Source: an uncultured Prevotellaceae bacterium
GTDB taxonomy: Bacteria > Bacteroidota > Bacteroidia > Bacteroidales > Bacteroidaceae
Direction of reading: 5' to 3'
Length of the DNA: 32,689 nt
Assembly: GCA_946415645.1 (NCBI GenBank)
Contig: CAMKTJ010000028.1
Coordinates: 1-32,689 of the forward strand
Made by a program: the position numbers and the translations under genes. The notes beneath the pieces were generated by a model. That model was not told the DNA's origin. It saw only the letters and a program-made list of their open reading frames with translations, and did not search any database. Numbering within the stretch: the stretch's first letter is position 1; the number at the start of each line of letters is the position of its first letter. Positions 8,774 through 14,828 of this stretch are shown piece after piece.

Positions 8774-8806
8774 TCATTCTTCATTCTTCACTCTTCATTC
8801 TTCATT
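8774..8806. repeat. Short tandem repeat of ATTCTTC/ACTCTTC units
   Basis: Four to five units of the type (A/C)TTCTTCA follow one another. The run overlaps the end of the possible gene remnant on the minus strand. Such runs change length easily by slippage. Confidence 0.55.
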
Positions 8807-8936
8807 TTCTACAAGGCCATAAAGTGCCATGCAAATCTCGTTGTACATGCCCAGGGCATACTTCTCTACCGAGAAATTATCATCAATTCGCAAGTTCTCT
8901 TGCGATGCTTAGGGCAGAAACGTCGAGAACGATTTA
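8795..8936 (-). pseudogene. Possible C-terminal gene remnant, frameshifted
   Basis: On the minus strand one frame gives IVLDVSALSIARELAN followed by a stop (8936-8883). A second frame, overlapping it, gives a protein-like tail containing RIDDNFSVEKYALGMYNEIC and ends at 8795 inside the ATTCTTC repeat. Codon choice (GTA GAG AAG, CTG GGC) resembles real genes in this window, and the two pieces join if one frameshift is allowed. The tail recalls the C-terminal helix of glycosyltransferases, but no motif proves this. There is no start codon or upstream domain. Confidence is low; it may be chance. Confidence 0.25.
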
Positions 8937-8995
8937 TTAATTAGAGAACTTCATCTATAAAATACCCACGCCCAACAAAAAAAAATCGGATTTAT

Positions 8996-9026
8996 TTTGT
9001 ATTGTCCTCACTTAATCATATTTTTG
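8996..9026 (+). promoter_or_regulatory. Bacteroidota sigma-type promoter for the FtsK paralog
   Basis: TTTG (8996-8999), a 19-base spacer, then TATTTTTG (9019-9026) match the TTTG-N19-TAnnTTTG consensus exactly. The predicted RNA start is about 9033, leaving an untranslated leader of about 120 bases before the ATG at 9154. The spacer carries CTCACTTAATC, also found in the promoter of the leftward antitoxin gene at 12005-12035. Confidence 0.75.
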
Positions 9027-9054
9027 CAAATGATAGAGCAAGAAATGCGCCATT

Positions 9055-9108
9055 ATGGAGCAGAGAACCATAGAGGAGGTGTCCTTCAATCTTAATGTGT
9101 TAATATAG
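9055..9108 (+). CDS. Very short open frame in the leader of the FtsK paralog
   Basis: ATG at 9055 opens 17 codons, MEQRTIEEVSFNLNVLI, then TAG. It lies inside the predicted leader, 45 bases before the start of the FtsK paralog. It could be a leader peptide, the stub of a lost gene or chance. No ribosome binding site or family supports it. Confidence 0.2.
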   Translation: MEQRTIEEVSFNLNVLI

Positions 9109-9153
9109 CATTTGCTGTTATAAAAAATACATGAAAACTACAAATAAAAAGAC

Positions 9154-11376
9154 ATGGGATTAAGATATAGAAAAAGGGTTAAAATTCTCCCTGGTATTTA
9201 CATCAACATAAGCAAAAGCGGAATTAGTACAACTATTGGACCGCGTGGCGCAAGTGAAAATATTGGTAAAAGAGGAACATATATAAACGCAGGAATTCCA
9301 GGAACAGGATTATATGAGCGTCAAAGAATAGATAGCGGACGTAAATTTCAGAATCGGAGCAATGTTCAAATCAACAATTCGTCTGAAGCACCTGATTCAC
9401 AGGATTATGACCCAAGAATATTATCTGCAATATTGATTGGGGCAGGAATTGCTATCGCAATAATTCTTTTTGGCCTTTATGATAAGATTCCTCCTTTTCT
9501 GCTGATGGCTTTTGTTATCTTGCTTTTTGTATTGCTAAGGAAAAGGAAAAAGGATACTATAGTGGCACCAGAGATACCAAATAAAAGAAGTCAGGAAGAG
9601 TTGAAACCAAACAAAAGCCAAGTTGTTAATCAAAGCCATACCATACAAGAAGCAAACAATCAAGGAACAGTTAACAAACAAGAAATACTTTTAAAAACAA
9701 ATGAAGAAACTTTACCATTAGATTCTACAAATCTGACAAATAAACAGTATATTGTAGGCAAGGAGTCAGAATTTGTTAATCTAGACGATGAGATGAAGGT
9801 GGTTGATGAAAGTACCGAAAAATCAGGAATAGCCAATGAGAGTCCCCTTGAACCTTATGACCCAAAGTTGGATCTGGAGCGTTACAGATACCCCACCCTG
9901 GATTTGCTGAAGCACTATGACAACATACAATCGAATGTTGACATAGAGGAACAGCAGACCAACAAGAATAATATTATCAAGGTTCTGTCATACTTCGGCT
10001 TTGAGATCTCAAGTATCAAGGCTACCATCGGACCGGCCATTACCCTATACGAGATAACGCCCGCACCTGGTATATCATTAAATAGAATAAAATATTACGA
10101 AAAAGACATCGCATTGAATCTTAGCGCCCTAGATATTCGTATCATAGCGCCCATCCCCGGCAAGGGTACCATAGGTATAGAAGTTCCCAACGCTAAGCCG
10201 CAGATAGTTTCGATGGAAAGCGTCATCAACAGCCGCAAGTTCCAAGAGACAGATTTCGAGCTGCCAATTGCATTAGGGAAAACAATTACCGACGAAGTCT
10301 ATATGCTCGATTTAGCAAAAGCGCCACATATACTTATTGCAGGTTCTACGGGGCAAGGAAAGTCTGTCGCATTAAATGTTATTATTACATCTTTGTTATA
10401 TAAGAAACATCCTGCAGAGTTGAAATTCATTCTAATTGACCCAAGAATCATAGAATTTTCAGCATACAACCCGATACGATACCATTTTCTTGCAGAAATC
10501 GAAGAAAATTATTATAACAATGCTATTGTATCCGATGCGAGAACTGCGATTTCTACACTAAGAAGCCTATGTGTCGAATTAGATGTAAGGTATAGTCTTT
10601 TACAAAAAGCCCAAGCACGAAATATCAAAATATACAACACAAAGTTTAAGGACCGTTATTTAAACCCAACGATGGGACATAAGTTTATGCCTTACATTGT
10701 AACGGTTATTGATTCGTTTAGTGATATCACCATTGGATATGAGACTGAATTTAAAGAATCTCTCACAAAACTTGTTAAATTAGGTAGAGCTGTTGGAATA
10801 CATATAGTAATAGCTACAGGAAGGCCTTCGAGCGATATAATTGCTAGCGAGATTAAAACATATTTTCCCATTAGATTGTCTTTTAGACTTCCAGAAAAAA
10901 CAGATTCGAGGATAATTCTTGACGATATTGGAAGCGAGAGCCTTACAAGAGCTGGAGACATGTTAGTGTATGGAGGTGTCTTTCCCGTTCGTGTACAATG
11001 TGCGTTCGTCGATACACCAGAGGTGGAGGACATCACATCCTATATCGCCTGCCAGCAAAGCTACAACGCGCCGTTCCCGCTGCCTGAAGTTCCGATGGAA
11101 GGTGGTGAGGATGGAGACGGACCAGATGTTGACCTGAACCACCTTGACCCTATGTTCAACGAGGTGGCCCGTATGGTGGTATTGGAACAAAGCGGCAGTA
11201 CCAGTATGATTCAGTGCAAGTTCAGCATTGGATATAACAGAGCCGGACGACTGATGGACCAGTTGGAGAAGGTGGGTATCGTAGGTCCTGCCAAGGGCAG
11301 CAAGCCACGTGAGGTTCTTTGCTTCAGCGAAGAAGACCTGCAATTTAAGCTAGATAACCTTCTAGGCAATTCATAA
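9154..11376 (+). CDS. FtsK paralog: DUF4236 domain, two membrane helices, FtsK core with altered Walker B
   Basis: A 740-residue protein. Residues 1-58 are a DUF4236 domain (GLRYRKRVKILPGIYINISK, then GIPGTGL at 48-54). Two membrane helices follow (about 89-108 and 112-128) in place of FtsK's four, then a polar linker to residue 231. Residues 232-737 align in frame with residues 331-836 of the true FtsK at 14829-17342 with a single one-codon indel. Walker A is intact (GSTGQGKS, 397-404), but Walker B reads VIDSFSD (518-524) where FtsK has IIDEFGD, so the catalytic glutamate is serine. IATGRP replaces IATQRP. The gamma DNA-reading domain is nearly identical to FtsK (120 of 124 over the last conserved block), with one Arg to Cys change in SMIQCKF. 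A normally ATP-driven pump is unlikely; a regulator of FtsK or a DNA-bound membrane tether is possible (inference). The N-terminal and motor parts are AT-rich, the shared blocks are not. Confidence 0.9.
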   Translation: MGLRYRKRVKILPGIYINISKSGISTTIGPRGASENIGKRGTYINAGIPGTGLYERQRIDSGRKFQNRSNVQINNSSEAPDSQDYDPRILSAILIGAGIAIAIILFGLYDKIPPFLLMAFVILLFVLLRKRKKDTIVAPEIPNKRSQEELKPNKSQVVNQSHTIQEANNQGTVNKQEILLKTNEETLPLDSTNLTNKQYIVGKESEFVNLDDEMKVVDESTEKSGIANESPLEPYDPKLDLERYRYPTLDLLKHYDNIQSNVDIEEQQTNKNNIIKVLSYFGFEISSIKATIGPAITLYEITPAPGISLNRIKYYEKDIALNLSALDIRIIAPIPGKGTIGIEVPNAKPQIVSMESVINSRKFQETDFELPIALGKTITDEVYMLDLAKAPHILIAGSTGQGKSVALNVIITSLLYKKHPAELKFILIDPRIIEFSAYNPIRYHFLAEIEENYYNNAIVSDARTAISTLRSLCVELDVRYSLLQKAQARNIKIYNTKFKDRYLNPTMGHKFMPYIVTVIDSFSDITIGYETEFKESLTKLVKLGRAVGIHIVIATGRPSSDIIASEIKTYFPIRLSFRLPEKTDSRIILDDIGSESLTRAGDMLVYGGVFPVRVQCAFVDTPEVEDITSYIACQQSYNAPFPLPEVPMEGGEDGDGPDVDLNHLDPMFNEVARMVVLEQSGSTSMIQCKFSIGYNRAGRLMDQLEKVGIVGPAKGSKPREVLCFSEEDLQFKLDNLLGNS

Positions 11377-11437
11377 TTTATAGCCCCTAGTTTATCTGCC
11401 CCAAACCTCTGTCCTTTCCCCTATCCTGATGAGCACA

Positions 11438-11467
11438 CAAAAAAGCGGATAGTGTTACCTATCCGCT
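11438..11467 (-). terminator. Rho-independent terminator of the toxin-antitoxin operon
   Basis: AGCGGATAG (11444-11452) pairs perfectly with CTATCCGCT (11459-11467) around a 6-base loop. On the minus strand the stem is followed by six T (11439-11444 read as A on plus). It lies 27 bases after the toxin stop codon. It also separates the convergent FtsK paralog from the toxin gene. Confidence 0.85.
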
Positions 11468-11493
11468 ATATGCTTGAACTTTATTATTATGGG

Positions 11494-11766
11494 TTAGAAT
11501 AAATCGGAGCGTGTACCGGTTCCCGTGAACAAAAGGATCAGCTCTGTATCGTTTTGCTCCCATAGCATCAGCCAATCGGGCTTCAGGTGACACTCCCATG
11601 TGCCAACATATTGTCCCGACAACTTGTGAGGATGATAAGTGGCGGGGAGTTGACCATCAGCTTCGAGTAAGCGGATGGCAGTCTTAAGCAATTCCATGTC
11701 GTAACCACGCTTGCGACAACGTTCCGCATCCTTTCGGAACGTTTTGGTCATCCTAATTTCGTACAT
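11494..11766 (-). CDS. YafQ/RelE-family mRNA interferase toxin
   Basis: A 90-residue toxin of the RelE superfamily, YafQ branch. Such toxins cut mRNA in the ribosomal A site and are held inactive by the antitoxin encoded just upstream. Landmarks are FRKDAERCRKRGYDM (10-24), YHPHKLSG (44-51), CHLKPDWLMLW (59-69) and TGTGTRSDLF (81-90). Against the active site known for YafQ (His50, His63, Asp67, Trp68, His87, Phe91), H47, H60, D64, W65 and F90 are present, but the last histidine is R86. RelE itself relies on arginines, so the enzyme may still be active, but this is a real departure from YafQ. It starts 6 bases after the antitoxin stop. Confidence 0.88.
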   Translation of the reverse strand: MYEIRMTKTFRKDAERCRKRGYDMELLKTAIRLLEADGQLPATYHPHKLSGQYVGTWECHLKPDWLMLWEQNDTELILLFTGTGTRSDLF

Positions 11767-11772
11767 AAATGC

Positions 11773-11976
11773 TCAAATGCCTAACGACTTAAACATCTCC
11801 TCCGAAGAAGAGAACTTTTCTATGCGACCGGCTTTTTTGTCCTCCTGAGAACGCTGGTAGCTACTTTTTGTCTTAGGGGAGACCTTAGAAATCAAAACGC
11901 CTAAGGCTTGTAGGTATTTCATCAACGCCTTACCACTAGAGGTGCGTTCGTTTAATGTAATTGTATAAGTTGCCAT
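11773..11976 (-). CDS. Antitoxin of the YafQ/RelE-type pair
   Basis: A 67-residue protein directly upstream of the toxin on the same strand, with 6 bases between them. The N-terminal half (MATYTITLNERTSSGKALMK) has the beta-strand-then-helix form of small dimeric DNA-binding antitoxins, as in many Bacteroidota RelE-type pairs. The C-terminal half is polar and probably unfolded until it wraps the toxin, ending EEMFKSLGI. By analogy it should repress its own promoter, and the tandem promoter repeats at 12005-12165 lie immediately upstream. The exact antitoxin family is not certain from sequence alone. Confidence 0.8.
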   Translation of the reverse strand: MATYTITLNERTSSGKALMKYLQALGVLISKVSPKTKSSYQRSQEDKKAGRIEKFSSSEEMFKSLGI

Positions 11977-12004
11977 ATTTCTTATTCTTTTATATTTTCT
12001 GATG

Positions 12005-12035
12005 CAAAGTTACGATTAAGTGAGTGGAATACAAA
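12005..12035 (-). promoter_or_regulatory. Proximal promoter of the toxin-antitoxin operon
   Basis: Read leftward: TTTG (12032-12035), a 19-base spacer, TAACTTTG (12005-12012), an exact TTTG-N19-TAnnTTTG match. The predicted RNA start is about 11998, some 20 bases before the antitoxin ATG. It is the first of two near-identical promoters 87 bases apart. Confidence 0.8.
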
Positions 12036-12091
12036 AGAAAAATTTATTTTTCTTTTTATTCCCGGGCGAAAGTATCTTCGAAACGCAGGAT

Positions 12092-12122
12092 CAAAGTTAC
12101 GATTAAGTGAAAGAAAAGCAAA
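12092..12122 (-). promoter_or_regulatory. Distal promoter of the toxin-antitoxin operon
   Basis: Read leftward: TTTG (12119-12122), a 19-base spacer, TAACTTTG (12092-12099). It shares CACTTAATCGTAACTTTG (18 bases) with the proximal promoter. The two could give a double-start transcript, or one may be a relic of the duplication. Confidence 0.75.
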
Positions 12123-12174
12123 AGAAAAGCCTGTTTTTCTTTTCCGAACGAAAGCAGGTTAGGCAAAGCCAAAG

Positions 12175-13299
12175 TTACATGCTTAGCAGCCGTAATGCGG
12201 CAGCCTGAGCCATGGCATCGTAGGCACGCTCGCTGGGGTGCAGGTGATCGCCACTATCAAAGCCATCGGCAAAAGCCTTGGGATTGGTGGTGCTGCGCAC
12301 GGCGGCATCGAAATCAACACAACCATCGAAAATGGGAGAGGTGCGTAGCCACTCGTTAAAAGCGTGACGCATGGCTTCGCGCTTTTCGTTATAGGTACGC
12401 CAACCGTAGATGGGCAGTAAGGTGCCGCTCCATACCCTGAGACCCATAGCCTTGGCGGGTTTTACATAAATATCCTCTACCCCACGCTGCATTTCATCTA
12501 CCGTGGGCAGATCGCTCCAGGGACGGAAGGGGTTAACATCATCGCCCACGGGGTGGATAATATCGTTGATGCCATGCTGGATAATCACATCGGTAGCACC
12601 TGACACACGCATCTCGATGGGGAAACGGATGGCACCCTTCAAACCATAGGCCTGATAGGTAATGCAATCGTACTGGCGCAGAATGCGAGTACCACTAACG
12701 GCTCGACGGATGATGGAAACATTGGTGCCAAAGGCGAGCTGAGCCAGATAGTCGGGCCACGACTGGGCTGTAATCGAATCGCCATAGCACACTACGGCGC
12801 GGTTATCGGGCGATGTGAGCACATCGATGGTATTGAGAAAATAGAACCAGTTGGTTTGGCGCGTGAGATTGAGTGGTAACTCATCGGCCTCGGCAAAATC
12901 GCCATAGGCATAGAAACCCTTCGACAACGGACCTATAATGAGTGTACCGCTATTCATCTGGGTGCAATCGGCCATATACATGCTTACATTAATGGTATCA
13001 CCACGGTTCACAGCATAGCTGATGGCATCACTCTCAACCTCTTTACCAGGCTGCAGCGTAACGCTATTCTGACCACAAAATGTTATGGGGGTGTGCCCCA
13101 CAAAGGCCTTAGTCAAACTTACGGGCTCGGTGCCTGTAAGATTGGAGAAGCGGAAACGGAATGCGCTACCTGTAAACGGCATGCGGACAGGATAACGCAA
13201 GGTAAGATTCTTGGCATACACAGCCTCACGTCGGTCGGTAATAGAGGTGGCATTACCCCAACAAGCCACCCATTTTAAATCGGTATTATTCATTATCAT
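12175..13299 (-). CDS. SGNH/GDSL hydrolase, XynE-like subfamily
   Basis: A 374-residue esterase-type enzyme. Residues 1-165 form a beta-rich domain (SITDRREAVYAKNLTLRYPV, then FRFRFSN, then TFCGQNSVTLQPGKEVESD) like that of XynE-type acylhydrolases, first described in Prevotella. The SGNH domain follows: GDS at 173-175 with nucleophile S175, G203, GIND at 243-246, and the DxxH pair D351/H354 in SGDHLHPSERAYD. The family removes acyl groups from carbohydrates or other esters. No signal peptide is visible, so it is probably cytoplasmic, unlike many plant-fibre esterases, and may act on imported oligosaccharides (inference). A second ATG two codons later would serve as well. It stands alone: about 200 bases from the antitoxin and 59 bases after the exonuclease gene. 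Confidence 0.85.
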   Translation of the reverse strand: MIMNNTDLKWVACWGNATSITDRREAVYAKNLTLRYPVRMPFTGSAFRFRFSNLTGTEPVSLTKAFVGHTPITFCGQNSVTLQPGKEVESDAISYAVNRGDTINVSMYMADCTQMNSGTLIIGPLSKGFYAYGDFAEADELPLNLTRQTNWFYFLNTIDVLTSPDNRAVVCYGDSITAQSWPDYLAQLAFGTNVSIIRRAVSGTRILRQYDCITYQAYGLKGAIRFPIEMRVSGATDVIIQHGINDIIHPVGDDVNPFRPWSDLPTVDEMQRGVEDIYVKPAKAMGLRVWSGTLLPIYGWRTYNEKREAMRHAFNEWLRTSPIFDGCVDFDAAVRSTTNPKAFADGFDSGDHLHPSERAYDAMAQAAALRLLSM

Positions 13300-13358
13300 A
13301 AGGAGTTTAGCTATTTCTTCAAATTATATAGGTATTAGATATAACAACCTTTATAACC

Positions 13359-14108
13359 TTATGTTTCGACTATTTTCGGCTTCGTAACTTTCTTGGCCTT
13401 TGGCTTGTATGTGGTTTTCTTCTTTTTTCTGGGCTTGTTGTTAGGCTTCTTGGCCTTTGGCTTGTCCTCCTTGGGAGCGGGAGCTACGGGTTCTGGTTCT
13501 GGAACGACCTCTAGGTCGTAGCCCTCCTTCTTTAAACGGAGCAGCTCCTGATAGAGCATCACACAGGCCCACGCATCTGTGGCTGCATAGCGTTTCTGAG
13601 GTTCGGTAAGGATGTCGGCCTCCCAATTGGAAAGGCGTTGCGTCTTGCTAATCTTCTGTCCGAAAATATTGGCATATAGCTTCTGCAGGCTTAGGTCCTT
13701 GATACCAAAATCACTTACCATCTCCTGAAGCTCGATAAAGTTGCCGGGGGTAAACTCGGCTCTCCTTTTTAGCATACGTATATCATCGTGCCAGGAGAGG
13801 CCTACCTTCGTATTACTGCTGTCCGAAAGAAGACGGACAATACAGGGAGGCATACCAATATGATTTAGTCGGAAAAGAAAACAGATATCACGACTGCTTA
13901 CCTGCAGCAGGGCAACCTCGTTCTGACGGCCTGCCTTGAACATGGGCTTGGTCTCGGTATCGAAGCCGATAATATCCTGACGCAACAGGTAATCTACGGC
14001 CTTTTCGGCCTCTGATTCACTAAGGATGGTCTCTACCCTACCCTCGAAAAGAACCTGAGGTAGCTGGGGAATAAGTTGCTTGTCGAATTTACTATAAATC
14101 TTCTTCAT
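13359..14108 (-). CDS. 3'-5' exonuclease, DEDDy family (RNase D/WRN-like) with Lys/Pro-rich tail
   Basis: A 249-residue nuclease. Residues 20-195 are a DnaQ-like exonuclease fold with the metal ligands in place: FDTET (D50, E52), the motif II aspartate in SWHDD (D108/D109), and YAATD (Y174, D178), which marks the DEDDy subtype. RNase D and the WRN exonuclease domain are relatives; whether RNA or DNA is trimmed cannot be told, and no HRDC domain follows. Residues 203-249 are a disordered tail rich in Lys and Pro (PEPEPVAPAPKEDKPKAKK and more), likely a non-specific nucleic-acid or protein-binding arm. The gene overlaps the DUF5063 gene upstream by 17 bases, so the two are co-translated. Confidence 0.88.
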   Translation of the reverse strand: MKKIYSKFDKQLIPQLPQVLFEGRVETILSESEAEKAVDYLLRQDIIGFDTETKPMFKAGRQNEVALLQVSSRDICFLFRLNHIGMPPCIVRLLSDSSNTKVGLSWHDDIRMLKRRAEFTPGNFIELQEMVSDFGIKDLSLQKLYANIFGQKISKTQRLSNWEADILTEPQKRYAATDAWACVMLYQELLRLKKEGYDLEVVPEPEPVAPAPKEDKPKAKKPNNKPRKKKKTTYKPKAKKVTKPKIVET

Positions 14109-14637
14109 CAGAACCGCTGTTCAGTACATAACGAACCTTGTGTAACTGCTTGAGTGTATCCACAAGATTCTGTCCCCAATATAACTCAAAATTATCCCTT
14201 ACACACCATAATGCATCAAGCATACAGGCCTCTACACGTTGCTGATAGGCGGAAACGAAGTTGCGGAGTGCCTGATAGATGTCTGCCAACCCTTCGCTAA
14301 CGGTTTTCCATTGGCTCTCCTCGGTCTGCATAGCCTCATCATATACAAAATCCTCGTACTCATCGGCTTCCTTCATGATTTCGTAGATGCCATAACGTAC
14401 ATAATTGTAATCTGCCTCGGTAACCTGGTCGTCGGGAAGGAAATCGCCCTCGCTCTCAACCTCTGGAAGCATCTGCGCCTTCAGATAAAGCAAAGGCAGC
14501 AGCTTCTGCATGGTAGCGATGAACTCGCTCCTATTTTTTCCCTCCAGCTGCTCAAGATACGCACAATATTCCGCTGAAACCGTAACAAATTCCAATGTAT
14601 TATGCGAATATATGGGATTTTCTGTTTTATTCTTCAT
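14092..14637 (-). CDS. DUF5063 family protein
   Basis: A 181-residue, mostly helical, acidic protein with no signal peptide and no catalytic motif that I can name. The pattern LLPLLYLKAQMLPEVESEGD (46-65) and the aromatic C-terminal part (LDALWCVRDNFELYWGQNLV) fit DUF5063, found next to 3'-5' exonuclease genes in Bacteroidota. It is first in a two-gene unit with the exonuclease (17-base overlap), which suggests a partner or regulator of that nuclease (inference). A textbook promoter stands 22 bases before its ATG. Confidence 0.72.
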   Translation of the reverse strand: MKNKTENPIYSHNTLEFVTVSAEYCAYLEQLEGKNRSEFIATMQKLLPLLYLKAQMLPEVESEGDFLPDDQVTEADYNYVRYGIYEIMKEADEYEDFVYDEAMQTEESQWKTVSEGLADIYQALRNFVSAYQQRVEACMLDALWCVRDNFELYWGQNLVDTLKQLHKVRYVLNSGSDEEDL

Positions 14638-14658
14638 TTACATATTCTATTTGGTCGG

Positions 14659-14689
14659 CAAAGTTACGAAAAGTCAAGAGCAGAACAAA
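14659..14689 (-). promoter_or_regulatory. Promoter of the DUF5063-exonuclease operon
   Basis: Read leftward: TTTG (14686-14689), a 19-base spacer, TAACTTTG (14659-14666), an exact consensus match. The predicted RNA start is about 14652, giving a leader of only about 15 bases. The flanking sequence resembles the tandem promoter units of the toxin-antitoxin operon. Confidence 0.78.
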
Positions 14690-14791
14690 AGAAATGTTTC
14701 ATTTTTTTTGCCGAGACAGAGTATCTTAGCGACTTTTATTGCAAAGTTATAAAAAAACGTTTAAATTCAGAAATAATTGAAGAATTTACAC

Positions 14792-14799
14792 TAAATTTG
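14792..14799 (+). promoter_or_regulatory. Probable -7 element of the ftsK promoter
   Basis: TAAATTTG matches TAnnTTTG and lies 29 bases before the ftsK ATG. The 15-mer ACACTAAATTTGCAA around it is identical to the one before serS (24634-24648). No TTTG stands at the usual -33 distance, so this is a partial match. Confidence 0.5.
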
Positions 14800-14828
14800 C
14801 AAACGTTTTATTTTATAAAGATACAAAT

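Larger units (their letters stand above)
8119..9153. other. Gene-poor kilobase with hairpins, short repeats and possible relics
   Basis: No convincing intact gene is present. From left to right it holds: a weak leftward promoter candidate next to rlmI; a 9-bp perfect hairpin at 8254-8275; two copies of a 14-base repeat at 8298-8333; a 13-base inverted repeat at 8621-8633 and 8750-8762 around a TA-rich core with a run of eight C (8653-8660); a run of ATTCTTCA-like units (8774-8806); a possible gene remnant on the minus strand (8795-8936); a well-formed rightward promoter (8996-9026); and an 18-codon open frame (9055-9108). A 231-base open frame on the minus strand (8201-8431) reads through the hairpin and repeats and is not taken as a gene. 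The mix suggests an insertion-prone spot (inference). Confidence 0.7.
12004..12165. repeat. Tandem imperfect duplication of about 87 bp carrying promoters
   Basis: Two units begin CAAAGTTACGATTAAGTGA (12005-12023 and 12092-12110), continue with CAAAAGAAAA, a T-rich stretch with TTTTTCTTTT, and end near GAAAG. The second unit also contains CCTG...CAGG, which can form a weak hairpin. A partial third copy, CAAAGTTAC, is at 12170-12178 and overlaps the stop codon of the SGNH hydrolase gene. A related unit precedes the DUF5063 gene at 14659-14735. Confidence 0.7.

Noticed and set aside
10692..11343. Open frames antisense to the FtsK paralog as a hidden second gene
   Set aside because: They are shadows of the conserved FtsK blocks; similar shadows appear opposite the true ftsK at 16731-17011.
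9154..11376. The FtsK paralog as a decayed pseudogene
   Set aside because: The frame is open for 740 codons, aligned in frame with ftsK with one whole-codon indel, and it has an exact promoter. Substitutions sit in specific motor motifs, not as random stops or frameshifts.
12005..12165. A CRISPR-like array
   Set aside because: Only two full imperfect units of about 87 bp, with promoter motifs and no regular unique spacers; no cas genes nearby.
12170..12177. A third TAACTTTG promoter box overlapping the SGNH hydrolase stop codon
   Set aside because: No TTTG stands at the -33 distance (the site reads within CDS sequence GCCGCATT), so it is listed only as a partial repeat.
14742..14749. A second TAACTTTG box upstream of DUF5063
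   Set aside because: The -33 position lacks TTTG, and a perfect promoter is present closer to the gene.
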